From: Isoetes taiwanensis
Lineage: Eukaryota; Streptophyta; Lycopodiopsida; Isoetales; Isoetaceae
Direction: 5' to 3'
Assembly: GCA_021234155.1 (NCBI GenBank)
Contig: JAJEKV010000033.1
Location: 5,508,635-5,572,634 of the forward strand
DNA length: 64,000 bases
Numbering within the stretch: the first letter of the stretch is position 1; each line of letters opens with the position of its first letter. This document shows positions 26,301 to 37,803 of this stretch, in pieces. The notes under the pieces are model-generated. The model was not told the DNA's origin. It did no database searches and worked only from the letters and a program-made list of their open reading frames with translations. The position numbers and the translations under genes are program-made.

Positions 26301-26593
26301 TCTAACCAAATATGTTCTTTCGCAGAGTTCTTCTTAGCTATAGAAAACATATGTTTGATGTTGCTACGAATGTAGCATGCTATTCCTCCAAAGCCTTTCC
26401 TTCTCCAGTTTTTCATATGCCATACTGAATGCATTAAGGTAAATCCGTGAATTTCTGGTAAACTATGTTCTTCGTGCTCGTGTGTCTCAAGTAAAAATAC
26501 AACGTCCCAAGATTCGAGAACATCGTTGAGAAATGCAACCTCTTCTACTTTCCCATTGATGTTCCACGTGCATAACCTGATGGTCTTTATTCC
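23305..26593 (-). pseudogene. LINE B ORF2, interrupted
   Basis: Endonuclease starts in frame after the TAG (L-C-T-W-N-I-N-G) and has T-S-D-H-F-P-I. The usual G-D-F-N appears as K-D-F-N, so the active site may be impaired. A TAG at 26183-26185 replaces a codon that is Gln in copy C. The RT frame 25156-24476 has FVDLTKAFD and QGCPLSPALFGIY. YADD sits in 24531-24283 after a frameshift. The C-terminal zinc motif is in 23670-23305. Stops near 25445 and 25243 add to the damage. Confidence 0.85.
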
Positions 26594-26596
26594 CTA
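26594..26596 (-). other. In-frame TAG between ORF1 and ORF2 (LINE B)
   Basis: Context GAA TAG GGA. Same frame on both sides, no ATG before W-N-I-N. Confidence 0.9.
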
Positions 26597-27256
26597 TTCG
26601 GTAATAATCGCTTTCCCATTTCTTAGGAAAGCTTTCTTGCCGCTCTGTTTGGCTTCCTTTACTTTCTGTATTTCTTCTTTCCTTTGAGCGAGCTGCGCAA
26701 AGGTAAGGTCATCGTTTATCCAGATGTTTTTTTCCCTTAAAGCTGTGCATTGATGCATCACTCTCATTTTTGTTTCTTCATTTACAAATTTAACAAGTAT
26801 GTTGCGATCTCCAGCTGTTTTCTTTCCTACCCTGTATGCGTTTATTATGCCTTCCCCTGTCAGCTGCAAATGATGCCTAAGAAATTCCCCAACTTCCTCT
26901 TTAGTGTTTTCATCCTCTTTCTCAGGTAAGCCTGCAATTCTGATATTCAAGGCCCGTTTCTCTTGTTCCTGCTTTTCCATTAGATTATCCATTCTGTCAT
27001 TCAATTTATTAACTACATCTGTAAAACTTTCATAATCATCTACTCCCTGATATGTGGCAGCATGTATTTCTTTCAAGTTCGTTATCTGTTGCGTAAGAGA
27101 GAGGTTTTTTTGCTTCAATACATGAATGGAATCAATCATATCTTGCAGAAGTTCCAATACTTTTGCCTCTTTTGCAGCAGCTTCCTTTCTTGTCTGCTCC
27201 ATCATTTCCAAAATTTTGAGCATCAAAGTTCGAGATGCAGACATCTCATTCAACAT
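26594..27256 (-). CDS. LINE B ORF1 protein, 220 aa
   Basis: Open from ATG at 27256 (M-L-N-E-M-S-A-S) to TAG. Residues 1-90 form a helical coiled-coil stretch, followed by the RRM-like part (R-A-L-N-I-R-I-A-G-L-P-E, I-N-A-Y-R-V-G-K-K) and a basic C-terminal domain (I-N-D-D-L-T-F-A-Q-L). It lacks the long disordered N-terminus of copy C. The frame also stays open upstream through the whole GA/GGA tract into the tail of LINE A, but I start at the ATG because the upstream part is only repeat-encoded Ser/Leu. Confidence 0.8.
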   Translation of the reverse strand: MLNEMSASRTLMLKILEMMEQTRKEAAAKEAKVLELLQDMIDSIHVLKQKNLSLTQQITNLKEIHAATYQGVDDYESFTDVVNKLNDRMDNLMEKQEQEKRALNIRIAGLPEKEDENTKEEVGEFLRHHLQLTGEGIINAYRVGKKTAGDRNILVKFVNEETKMRVMHQCTALREKNIWINDDLTFAQLAQRKEEIQKVKEAKQSGKKAFLRNGKAIITE

Positions 27257-27263
27257 CTCCGCA

Positions 27264-27270
<7 letters not shown>

Positions 27271-27358
<88 letters not shown>

Positions 27359-27427
27359 GAGGAGGAGGAGGAGGAGGAGGAGGAGGAGGAGGAGGAGGAG
27401 GAGGAGGAGGAGGAGGAGGAGGAGGAG
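27271..27427. repeat. (GA)n(GGA)n tract between LINEs A and B
   Basis: About 83 bp of GA followed by about 73 bp of GGA. The 5' end of B abuts the GA part and the 3' tail of A abuts the GGA part. Confidence 0.95.
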
Positions 27428-27438
27428 ATGATGTTTAT

Positions 27439-27468
27439 TGTCCGTGAGACCATCAGGTCTATAAGACA
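27439..27468 (-). other. LINE A 3'-terminal nested hairpin
   Basis: Outer TGTCC (27439-27443) with AGACA (27464-27468). Inner AGACC (27447-27451) with GGTCT (27456-27460), 4-nt loop. The imperfect outer pair is G-U on the sense strand. Confidence 0.8.
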
Positions 27469-27478
27469 TCAAAATTGC

Positions 27479-30400
27479 TTATACATTGTCCATTTGATCC
27501 AATGAGCTCTCCATTAGAGCATCATTGTCCTCTCTCTCCTCATCTTCATATAACTCTAACAATTGCTTATAATTTTTAACAGCTATCTCTCTCACTTTCC
27601 AGCTATCTATCAAATAATTACATATATTTTCCAGTGGTAGCCTGAAGAAAGCATGGAGTGAGACCCCCTGGGGTATATTATTCTTACGCCTCAAGTTTTG
27701 ATATGCAGGACACTTCAATACAAAATGTTCTTCATCCTCTATTTCATCCCCGCCACAAACCTTACAAGTGCGTCTGCTTCTAGTGAAATTACCCCATCTG
27801 CCCACCTCCACCCCCAGATAATGTGAACTCAATCGTAGTCTACATAATAATTGTCGCTTAAAATAAGTCATCTTGCTCCCCAAATGTGGTGCAGCTTGGA
27901 GTTCAGGGTTAATAATGGTCCTGTAAAACTTTCCTTTTGTACCTACATCATGCCATAGAGTAGTGCATATTTTTCCTTCCATCCATTCTCTCAACTGTTT
28001 ATTATCATCAGGGATTTCATCTAATGACATCCCCCATTTCCTGAGCCATTTGTCAATATCTGCACACCAACCCTTCATAGTACTCTGTATCAATGCAAGC
28101 TTAGGCAACATTTGTGCATCCATTTCATATACTTTAAGCAGATATTTTAGAGTACAATAAAGTGCTTCTGCTTCCAACGGCCACATACTAGCTTCGGCCA
28201 ACATCATAGGATACGGAGTCTGCACTTTAACACCCAACTCTGCTAACATAAACTTGTATTTTCTCTACCCTCTTCCACATGTCAAGTGACAGTCCTGGTC
28301 CCCATGCTTCACATCCGTATAGAATTATCATAAAGCATCTTTTTTAACTTCCAATCTGTGATATTTGCCTTCCAACACTTCCTTTGCATTGCATAAAGGG
28401 CTTTAAGCCCAGCATTTGTCCTATGCTCTACAGTTTTATTCCAGCCATAGTTATGATCAACTATCAAACCAAGATACCTATAGGTATCACAAATTTCAAT
28501 TTGCTGCTCATTATAGTAAAACTGAAAATTGGGTGATCTCACTCCAAATACCAATATCTTAGTCTTTTTCAGATTTACGTGCATACCTGTATGTTGGCAA
28601 AAAAGCGCGAGCGCATTGATATGTTGCTGCATATCTTTCACCGTCCTAGCAAAAATCACAATATCATCCGCATAAAGCAACAGTGAGATTACATACCCAG
28701 CAATCGTGGTCCCTCTCCCACCTTGTTGTTGTAGCCATCCCTCCAATTGATCAACATATATTCCAAATAGAGTCGGTGAAAGTGGACACCCCTGCTTAAC
28801 TCCAATGTTACTAATGACCTCTTCAGAACATTCATTATATAATGGAAAGGAAAGCCTCACAACAACTTTCTCATATAAAGTGGCCACTGCATTTCTTAAT
28901 TCTAGAGGTACCCCAATGAACTCCATGTACTCCCAAATATTTCTCCTTCTAAGCATGTCAAATGCTTTAGTCAAGTCTACAAATAGAGCAAAAAGCGGTT
29001 TTTTTGTCTTCTTGACAGACTCAGTAATGGTTCTAATAGTAACTAGGTGGTCTATAGTGGATCGATGAGGCCTAAAACCTGCTTGTCCAATTGCCCTTAC
29101 ATTGTTTTCTTCAGCCCATGTACTTACTTTACGTTCTACTATTGTAGCAAAGAGTTTAGCAAACAAACTACTTACCATGATCATCCGATAGTTGTTCGGG
29201 TCATGTATATCTCCACTTTTATGAATGGGTGTAACTCTATTAATCTGCCATGAGGGAGGAAAACCATTAACTAATGCATCATTCAACAAATTTGTAATAA
29301 TCCTCTTCACAATAACACCAGCCCACTTCACCATTTCTGCAACCAAGCCAAATGCATCTTTTGCTTTCCCACATGAGAGCCTTTTTACACCATCTGTCAC
29401 ATCATCTTCAGTTATCACCAATATAGATCCCTTTCTTTCTGATCGATCATCTAAGTCATCTATGTGATATAATTTACGTACTTGTTGCATAAGCTGCTCC
29501 GTATCCAACATTTGGTCATGTTTTCTTTTGGTTTTTATTTGTGTCCAGAACTTCTTGGGATCTTTTAGAAGATTCTCCACTAAAGCCTCTTGCCTTTCCT
29601 GCAAATACATTCTTTTTTTACGTCTAACCAAATAGCGATATTCAACCCTTATCATTTGCCTTTGTTCCAAAGCCGCATTCCTAAATTCAAGTCTCTTTGC
29701 TTTACACTCATCATCATACCAACTATTACATGGTAATCCCTTTTTTTTCTCCCAGATAAGAAGCATTGATCCGCAATATTTAATAGCATAAATGTAAGTT
29801 TCTCATCAATTCCCGCTGCATTACTTGGCCACACTACTGTTTTAGCTTGCTCCTCACAATGTTGCATATATGCATCTCTTTTTTTTGGTTGCATACGCAC
29901 TGTAGTATAATTAGCAGCAGTATCATATGTAATAAATCCCTCAATTTTTAAATGTAGCACAATAGGGTAATGATCAGATGTAGCCACAGAGTCTTCCACG
30001 TAAAACTCAAGTATATCATCAATGTTATGCATGCCTGCCATTGCCAAATCCACTACACTAAGTCCTTTACCCATAGACCCAATAGACGTACATTTGCTTG
30101 ACATGGGAAATTTTTGAATGCCATTTAATACCACTAATCCCAGGCCACTACACATATTCAACAAATGTGCTCCCTGTGGTTGTACATCATCATTGCTATC
30201 TTCAGTGTACCTGTATAGGCCATCTATTTTCAGCTCATCTTCATCAAGCCCATCCATCCAAATAGGATCCCCACGGTCTACTGCAACATATGCCTGTTTG
30301 CGAGCAATTCTGCCATTAAAATCCCCCATTAACAGAATATCTCCTAGCTCACCAAATTGCAATGCTTCCTTCTCTAGATGATGAAATGGATCATCTCTAT

Positions 30401-30778
30401 CCATGTTATCAGTGTTATATGTAGCGAATCACGTGGTGGAAAATAGCATCCTGCCACACAAGTTTTCTTATTTCTGCCCCCAATTTCAAGCCAGATATAT
30501 TGTTTGGATGAATCTTTATTTACCACTTTAACATATCCCTTTACTGTATTACGAACATAACATGCTATCCCTCCAATCCCTTTCCTGCGCCATCCTTTAG
30601 TATGCCATACTGAGTGCACAAGTGAAAAATCAAACAAATCCGGTAACCCCTGCTCTTCATGTTCATGTGTTTCTACTAAAAAAACCACATCCCAAGATTT
30701 GAGAACGTCTATGAGAACTGCTACATCACCTGTTTTCCCATTGACATTCCACAAACAAAACCTGATGGCGGCTAATTC
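27479..30778 (-). pseudogene. LINE A ORF2, well preserved but frameshifted
   Basis: Endonuclease in 30754-30374 (W-N-V-N-G) and 30404-29652 (M-G-D-F-N-G-R, T-S-D-H-Y-P-I). RT in the 485-codon frame 29766-28309 with PNNYRMIMVSSLFAKLF, FVDLTKAFD, QGCPLSPTLFGIY and YADD. C-terminal domain in 28249-27479 with the zinc motif C-K-V-C then H-F-V-L-K-C. Frameshifts near 30400, 29740 and 28290. The RT core is uninterrupted, making it a good template for family comparison. Confidence 0.9.
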
Positions 30779-30781
30779 CTA
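30779..30781 (-). other. In-frame TAG between ORF1 and ORF2 (LINE A)
   Basis: Context GAA TAG GAA, with W-N-V-N ten codons on in the same frame and no ATG between. Confidence 0.9.
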
Positions 30782-31913
30782 TTCAACAATCACCTTTCCA
30801 CCTCTCCAAAAAGCTCGTTTGCCTGCTTCTCTAGCTTCTTTCATTTTATTAACTTCTTCCCTGCGCTGTTGCAGCTGAGCCAAAGTAAGATCTTCATTGA
30901 TCCATATATCCCTTCCTTTGAGCAATGGTCGTTTTTGTAGTATCTGCATTCTATCCATTCTATTTCTCATCTTAGCAACAACTATGCGTGGTTTATCCCC
31001 TCTTTTTCCAATTCTAAATGCATCAATTACATCTATATCATTGCATTGCAGATCACCAGCAAACAAATTACTTACCTCATAACGCACATCTTCCCTATCC
31101 TTCTCCGGAAGCCCCGTAATTCTCAGATTTAATGCTCTTCTTTCTCGTTCTTGATGTTCGGTTACAGCATCCAGTTTATTCAGAATACCTTCCAATGTCA
31201 TTTTATTATTACCTTCATCTGGATTCTCATTAGTATCAGACCGGTGTAAGATCTGCAATTCAGACTGAATGGCCAAGTTTTCCTGCTTGAGCTCCTTAAG
31301 AGAATCCGCTATTTCTGCCAGAAACTTGGTAACTTCAGATTCTTTCACTGCAGATTCATGCTTAAAATACTCCATATCTTTCCTTCCTTGTTCCATATGC
31401 TCCAGCATCCTAATCATCATTTTTCTAGTTTCTGCCATCTCCATAGCCATCATTCTCCTTGTTGCAGTCATTTCCTGAACTAGCGTGACTAGTATTTGGA
31501 GTATGCCTTGGTTTTTCTCCTTTCTTTGTGCCACGAAAGCCTCCATAGAAAATCGAGATTGAGCTTGTAGTAGTCGGCCTCGGCATATGCTTCGATATAT
31601 TACGATATAAAGGCCCGATGCCGATGCATTGGGTTACCTTCTGACCACGATTTACGATACCGATGCATTGGGTTACTTTCTGACCCACGAATTCTGCAAT
31701 ATCTGCCTCGAAATCAGTGTTTTTGTTTTTATTCTTGTTGTTTTCACCTGGTACGTTTTCAGCCTTGCTTCCGGATTTAGGGCTGCCATCGTTCCTGTTT
31801 ACACTGGTTTTTTTATTGTCTTCACCCTGAGCATTTACTGCCTTGCCCTTTTCACCGGATTTAGGGCTGCCATCATTCCCTTTTGCTTTCAAACGAGTTG
31901 AACGAGTTGCCAT
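30779..31913 (-). pseudogene. LINE A ORF1 with insertion
   Basis: The N-terminus (31913-31690) is Lys/Asn-rich with a duplicated N-D-G-S-P-K-S-G motif. At about 31550-31690 lies foreign-looking sequence with a short tandem repeat, after which the frame changes. The 255-codon frame 31546-30779 holds a long coiled coil, the RRM-like segment (R-A-L-N-L-R-I-T-G-L-P-E) and the C-terminal domain (W-I-N-E-D-L-T-L-A-Q-L). A shortened ORF1 could still start inside the coiled-coil region. Confidence 0.75.
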
Positions 31914-31930
31914 GGCGCCTAGGTCAAAAC

Positions 31931-31981
31931 GAGAGAGAGGGAGGGAGGGAGGGAGGGAGGGAGGGAGAGAGGGAGGGAGGG
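31931..31981. repeat. (GGGA)n tract at LINE A 5' end
   Basis: GAGAGAGAGGGAGGGAGGGA-type tract marking the upstream edge of the LINE array. Confidence 0.95.
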
Positions 31982-31988
31982 AACTGGC

Positions 31989-32470
31989 TTACGATTTTTT
32001 TTCTTCGATAATAGTGGACTTGGTATCCTCAACATCATCAGATTTGTGAGTATTATGAGGATTTTTCTGCTTCATAGAGTTGCTGGCACGATCGTGAGAT
32101 TTGTCGTCTGTAGCATTCCTGAAGGAAGAGGAATCTGAAGAATTTGGAGCTAGAGGGTAGGAATCCTTGGGTGGATCATCGTCGAGGAGAGAGTCCAAAT
32201 CAGGAACTTCAGATTTGGGAACGAGGAAGCCCAAATCGAGATTTTCAGGAGCTGCCGCTACATCATGGAGATCGAATTGGGGCTTGGAAGGGCAATCGAG
32301 ATTTTGGGGAAGGAAATCGGGGATATGCCAAGGAAATTCATTTGCTGCAGGTAGGGATGGCCTACTTCAGAAAATATGGCGTCGGATTCGGCGAACTGCT
32401 CGAATGGAAAGCTCCAAGATTCGGTGGGCTAGGGGATCGCCATAGCAGGAGGTCTAGAGGCCTCTGCCTG
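31989..32470 (-). pseudogene. Unidentified acidic protein fragment
   Basis: On minus, a coding-like segment rich in Ser, Asp and Pro (L-D-S-L-L-D-D-D-P-P-K and related) runs to a stop at 31989. A second frame upstream (32460-32270) reads E-S-W-S-F-P-F-E-Q-F, so one frameshift is likely. Composition resembles the disordered N-terminus of a transcription factor, but I cannot name a family. It ends at the LINE A microsatellite, so it may be a gene exon cut off by the array. Confidence 0.3.
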
Positions 32471-32884
32471 CACTAGGGTCTTGAGAATATTGTCCAGGTC
32501 GTTTTGGTACTGTCGCTTTCGCCCTCCATTTTTTTCTTCCTTGCTCTTCTGTTTCTGGCACATACATTTACGACGAATGAAATCTCCGCATCATTTTTTG
32601 GCTTTATCTAATTTCCATAGCCATTGATTTGAAAAAATGGACATCTAACAGTGTAGACTTGGCCACATTAGATTTTCATGACATGGAATTGACATGTGGA
32701 TAGGCTAGAATTGCAAAGAAGGCTGTAGGCTTGGTTAGGCTGGTGTGCTAAAAAAATTGTCATATTTTTTAAAACAATGTCATTGTTTTGAATCCAAAAT
32801 CTAAAAACCTATATTTGAATTCAGTCAACTGTTAAATATTATATAAACCATATTAATAACCATGTGCCAATGGAAAAAATTAAC

Positions 32885-35800
32885 ATTTATCTTTAACATG
32901 GAGACATGGACTGGTTTCACCCGCAGTAGTTGTCACAAAGAATTCAACGCAACAGGGCAGCAGATTTTGAACCTTTGTTCATCTCTAAATATGGTAATCT
33001 TCAATGGGACTTTTCCCGAATCAGATGGGTACACTTTCAGATTTGAAAACTCAGATGTATTCACCTATTCAACCATTGATTATGTAATTGGAGAGCCCTA
33101 CACAGCCGAGATGATCCAAGACTTCAAGATTGGAAGTTTCTCAAATGATAGTGACCACGCTCCTATCATGATAACACTTGCTGCCTGCAGGCTCCAGCCA
33201 ACCAGCAAGCCTCGCACTCTCTATAAAGCTTCCCGCATGGAAGAATTCCATCAAGAACTTCTCAAAGGATTGCCGTCTATAAACTCATTGAATAGCGTCC
33301 ATGCTAAAGCCTCTGCTCTCAACAAACTTCTAGTGAATACAGTACGGCAAGTGCATGGAATACATACTCGGAAGCGTGGATCTCAGCCTAGAAACGCATG
33401 GTATGATAGTGACTTGAGGCGGCTTAAAAAACAAACAGACGCTCCGTCTGGGCTTCGCACATATAAACAGATGGTCAAGGCAAAGAAAAAGGCATGGATA
33501 CATGCAAAGCAAAAACAGCTGGAGCTGCAATCCAAGCGATCTGGGAAATGGTTCTGGAAGCAATTGGCCCCTCCAACCAAAGAACTGATGTTGACAAATC
33601 CACAGGTATGGAAAGCCTATGCTTTACATTTATACTTTAAGGGAGAAGGCAGATTACATTTACCTGAAGATGTGAATCCTAGTTATGTGATCACTCTAGA
33701 AGATGTTAAGCAAGGAATAGCAGGACTCGCCAAAGGGAAAGCACAAGATATCGACGGCCTCATAGTTGAACACATCCAAGATGGAGGTGAAGAACTAGCA
33801 AGCTTGATCTCCGAACTATTTAACCAAGCAATTAAGGATGGGTTCCCCGAGGCGTGGATTACTAGCTTGATACATCCAATGTATAAACACGGAGATGTGA
33901 TGCTGCCACAGAATTATAGAACTATTATGATCAGCCCCATACTCGCCAAATTGTTTGGAAAAATATTTGACTTGAAGCTAACTAAACAAACAGACGCTCC
34001 GTCTGGGCTTCACACATATAAACAGATGGTCAAGGCAAAGAAAAATGCATGGATACATGCAAAGCAAAAACAGTTGGAGCTGCAATCCAAGCGATCTGGG
34101 AAATGGTTCTGGAAGCAATTGGCCCCTCCAACCAAAGAACTGATGTTGACAAATCCACAGGTATGGAAAGCCTATGCTTTACATTTATACTTTAAGGGAG
34201 AAGGCAGATTACATTTACCTGAAGATGTGAATCCTAGTTATGTGATCACTCTAGAAGATGTTAAGCAAGGAATAGCAGGACTCGCCAAAGGGAAAGCACA
34301 AGATATCGACGGCCTCATAGTTGAACACATCCAAGATGGAGGTGAAGAGCTAGCAAGCTTGATCTCCGAACTATTTAACCAAGCAATTAAGGATGGGTTC
34401 CCCGAGGCGTGGATTACTAGCTTGATACATCCAATGTATAAACACGGAGATGTGATGCTGCCACAGAATTATAGAACTATTATGATCAGCCCCATACTCG
34501 CCAAATTGTTTGGAAAAATATTTGACTTGAAGCTAACTAATTGGGCAGAACAACACAATGCAAGAGCACGAGGACAGGCCGGGTTCAGACATGGCTTCTC
34601 AATCATAGATCACCTGCTCAATTCCGCACCTTGTTAGAAGAAGCAAAATCGAAAGGAAAGCCGCTGGTCTGTTGTTTTGTCGATTTCACCAAGGCATTCG
34701 ACACCCCTCGCCAGAAGCTATTAGATCGCTTAATTCAGCTAGATGTCCCGAAAGAATGGGTTCAAGCGATAGGGAGAATGTATGAGACAGTCAATGGTAG
34801 AGTGGTCACTCCTTCTGGAGAATCCGAACTAATCATTAGCGATGTTGGAGTAAAACAGGGATGCACACTCTCTCCCACTTTATTCGGACTGTACATTGAC
34901 CAATTAGAGGAGTTTTTCAAGAATTCAAATTGCTGCTGTCCACGTCTCTTCCAAGAAATGGTAATACTCCTATATGCCGATGACCTGCTGTTATTTTCCC
35001 ATACATTTAGTGATCTGCAAAGACAATTGGACGTTCTGGGAGAATTTTGTTTACGATTTGGTTTAGCTGTGAACCTAAACAAGACTAAGGTCTTGAGCTT
35101 CGGGATGAAACCTGCTGACTTGTTTTATCAGGGGGAATTGATACAGCCATCTCAGTCCTATAAATACTTAGGACATGAGATATTTACAGGGAGAAGAACT
35201 TGGACAAAGGGCGTTGACATCAGAATTGCCGCAGCCTTGAAAGCATTCTACGCATTAGCAAACACCTGCCGGCATGCGCACATTGCCCATTGGCTGCTGT
35301 GGAAGAAGCTGTTCGAAGCCCTGGTGACACCAGTTATATTGTATGCAAGCGAGATTTGGGGGCCCTCGTTGTGCAAGTCTAAATGGCAGGAAATTGAATC
35401 AATCCAGAAAACATGGTTGCATATGACCTTGAGGGTGAAGAGGGCAGTCCCGTATGAAGTTATGCTATTTGATAGCGGGTCATATCCACTGGAAATTCAA
35501 TCCATGAGTAACACCTTGAGATACTTAGATCAAAAGAAGAAAGCATATGATGATTCCCTGATACATCTGGCACTTAATGCAGCAACAAAATTGGAATCTG
35601 ATGGCAAAAGTGGCTGGTATAAAGATTTAACCAAATGGTTTGGCAGATGGAACCAGATGGCACAGGCCTTTAGCTCATATTGTGATCTATCTTCCAAGAA
35701 AAAAGTGCAATATTACATTAGGGACTTCAATCCCAAGCGAATTCATGGTATTCAACCGTATTTGCACCTCCACAGTATGTTTCCGGGACAAATAAGGGCA

Positions 35801-36073
35801 ATCGCATGTATCCGCATGAGCTCCCACCATCTAATGATTGAAAACGGCAGATGGATGAAACTGGAAGAAGATCAAAGAATCTGTAGTTGTGAAGACGGTG
35901 TAGAAACCGAGCACCATGCCATTTACTTATGTCATAAGCATGATACCCTTCGTGGTAAATATCCTTTGGTTGCTTGGAATTTACCCCTGGACGAGATATT
36001 CCAACATCACCCTACACTCCCTCATTTGGGATGTTTCCTTTGGGAACTTTTACATAACACAGAAAGGATCTGA
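32885..36073 (+). pseudogene. LINE F ORF2: partial endonuclease and RT
   Basis: The first frame (to 34637) has the endonuclease end (S-N-D-S-D-H-A-P-I-M), the linker, and RT start N-Y-R-T-I-M-I-S-P-I-L-A-K-L-F, with linker and RT start present twice. Around 34615 a frameshift moves the reading to 34541-36073, which holds C-C-F-V-D-F-T-K-A-F-D, KQGCTLSPTLFGLYID, Y-A-D-D-L-L-L-F, E-I-W-G-P-S-L and a C-terminal C-S-C then H-H-A-I-Y-L-C motif, ending at TGA 36073. The true first codon is unknown because of 5' truncation. Confidence 0.85.
33427..34536 (+). repeat. 555-bp in-frame tandem duplication in LINE F
   Basis: Copy 1 is about 33427-33981 and copy 2 about 33982-34536; the offset is 555 bp (185 codons). 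I saw only a handful of substitutions (for example Arg to His and Lys to Asn near the start), so the duplication is recent. It doubles the endonuclease-RT linker and the first RT motifs. Confidence 0.9.
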
Positions 36074-36136
36074 TACATTGGAGTATGAAAGTTGTTTCTT
36101 CATATCCCACATCTTCTGTTGACACATTTGTATGCT

Positions 36137-36166
36137 TGTCCCATAGCCCACGGGCTTCTGCGGACA
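36137..36166 (+). other. LINE F 3'-terminal nested hairpin
   Basis: Outer TGTCC (36137-36141) with GGACA (36162-36166). Inner AGCC (36145-36148) with GGCT (36153-36156), 4-nt loop. Same two-stem layout as the minus-strand LINEs but a different inner stem sequence. Confidence 0.8.
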
Positions 36167-36173
36167 TTAATAA

Positions 36174-36200
36174 AATTTATTATTATTATTATTATTATTA
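36174..36200. repeat. (TTA)n microsatellite at LINE F 3' end
   Basis: TTATTATTATTATTATTA directly follows the LINE F 3' end. Confidence 0.9.
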
Positions 36201-36580
36201 AATCCTCAAGTTCAGACGAAATGTCACAAATAAAACCTAAACATTTCTTATGATGCAAAATGATGATTCTCTGAAAGCCTTACAATGACTCAAATATTGG
36301 TTCTTCAAGATATAAATTAAAAAAAAAATTTTAAAAAAATAAAAAAAAGCAACGTCTCAGAAACTATGGTGGTCTATAATTCATGAATAATACACCTAGC
36401 CTTTGTTTCTGAATTCTAGGGTTAGTGTTTTAAAATTACATCAGAGCGCAAATTTACTGAGACGTTTTTCTTGGATCCAACCATGTTGCAAGTTTTTTGA
36501 CAGTTATAGAATAACAATGATAAGAATGTTGCAATCACTTTAGCGCTAAGTTTAACTTAGTTGCTGGTAGGTGCAATTTG

Positions 36581-36638
<58 letters not shown>

Positions 36639-37800
36639 CGTGCGTGCGTGCGTGCGTGCGTGTGCATAACGAAACAAAAAGAAACATTATAGAATCCAAA
36701 CATTTCAAAAACTTTGCAAAGTAACATGCAATTGATTGAAAATCAGTATAAAAAAGTAATATATTGCAGGATTTTTTGTAAAGTATGCCCATTTAGCATT
36801 GAATCATAATGATATAATTTGCAAAAAACATTTTTTTAAAGCAGCATCGTGATTATAAGGTGTTCCAAAGCATGAACTATGAAAAGAACTTCCCTGAATA
36901 ACATTTTGGAGCACATTACATTAACTCCATAAATCCAAGAGTCAATGCTCATACCTGCATCCATCCAAGAGCATATGTTAGAGAAGAAATCGTAACAAGA
37001 CTTGGGAACTGCAGGCGTCAACACAAAGACCCACTTGTTATCGATGTCCAGATTTATAGACATGATATAATGCGCTTTATTAGCTATGCTATTAATAAAT
37101 GGTTAATTTTACAATGCTTCAACACTAAACTATTACTTCTTTTAGCATATGTTTAACGATTTTCATCCACCATGATCTTCCTATTTAGTGAAGAAATTCA
37201 GAATAGGAGAATACCAAGCTCATATGACTTTTTATCGACAATTTGTGAGCCAATATTGTACTCACTAATGCTGATTTCTGTAAAAATTATGTACTAAAGA
37301 GAACCTGCTATGAATTGAGCTACCAGAAGCAAGAATCAAACACAACCCACCATCAAGCAAGCAAGAAGGAACCGAAACTAAGGGAAAGAAGCAAAAGGCA
37401 GACCAGAAACAGAGAGCAAACCTTAAGAACAGGACGCCAGAACACCAGCGGACGAGCAGGAGGCACAAAGAAAGAATCCACGAGAAGCCATAAAAAAGGA
37501 AGGCAGGGGAAGCGGAAACAAAGGGACAGAGGGGAGACGAAGGATGGCTAAGAAAAATATGTAAAAAATAGAAAATAAAATAAAAGATAAAAATCATACT
37601 CAAGAAATACAAGCGAAGCCTGGAAAAAAAAGCAACACAAAACAAACGACAGCTCAAAACAGTAAAAGATACGGCAGGTTGCTGCAAATCCACTGTACAG
37701 TATGCTAAGCACTGGGTCGATGTCATATAGAATACCCATGTTTTGATGTCCAATTACAACATTGAGACATCCATGTATGTACAAAGCTATTTCGTGGATT
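36201..37800. other. Intergenic, no secure gene
   Basis: Contains A-rich runs near 36320-36350 and the TG/GCGT microsatellite. On minus, about 36955-37060 reads as a possible exon (V-P-K-S-C-Y-D-F-F-S) followed by a good donor GTATGAG, but I cannot assign it to a family. Confidence 0.5.
36581..36663. repeat. (TG)n(GCGT)n microsatellite
   Basis: About 56 bp of TG followed by five or six GCGT/GTGC units. Confidence 0.95.
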
Positions 37801-37803
37801 CTG

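Larger units (their letters stand above)
23202..27270 (-). mobile_element. LINE B, near full length
   Basis: About 4.07 kb with ORF1 open from ATG 27256 (14 nt from the GA tract), TAG, ORF2 with scattered stops and frameshifts, hairpin and GA tract. Its ORF2 is most like that of A among the array copies, but still clearly diverged. Confidence 0.9.
27428..31930 (-). mobile_element. LINE A, near full length
   Basis: About 4.5 kb on minus: ORF1 ATG 31913 lies 17 nt from a GGGA tract, then ORF1 with an insertion, TAG, ORF2 with three or four frameshifts, hairpin, GGA/GA tract. RT and C-terminal domains are otherwise well preserved, so this is one of the younger copies. Confidence 0.9.
32885..36200 (+). 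mobile_element. LINE F, 5'-truncated, plus strand, in (TTA)n
   Basis: About 3.3 kb on plus. It starts inside the endonuclease domain (the N-terminal part and all of ORF1 are missing), then has RT with YADD, a C-terminal zinc motif, a short 3' UTR with a nested hairpin, and (TTA)n. It belongs to a subfamily distinct from A-E. Damage is limited to one frameshift and a 555-bp in-frame tandem duplication, so it may be fairly young. Confidence 0.9.
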
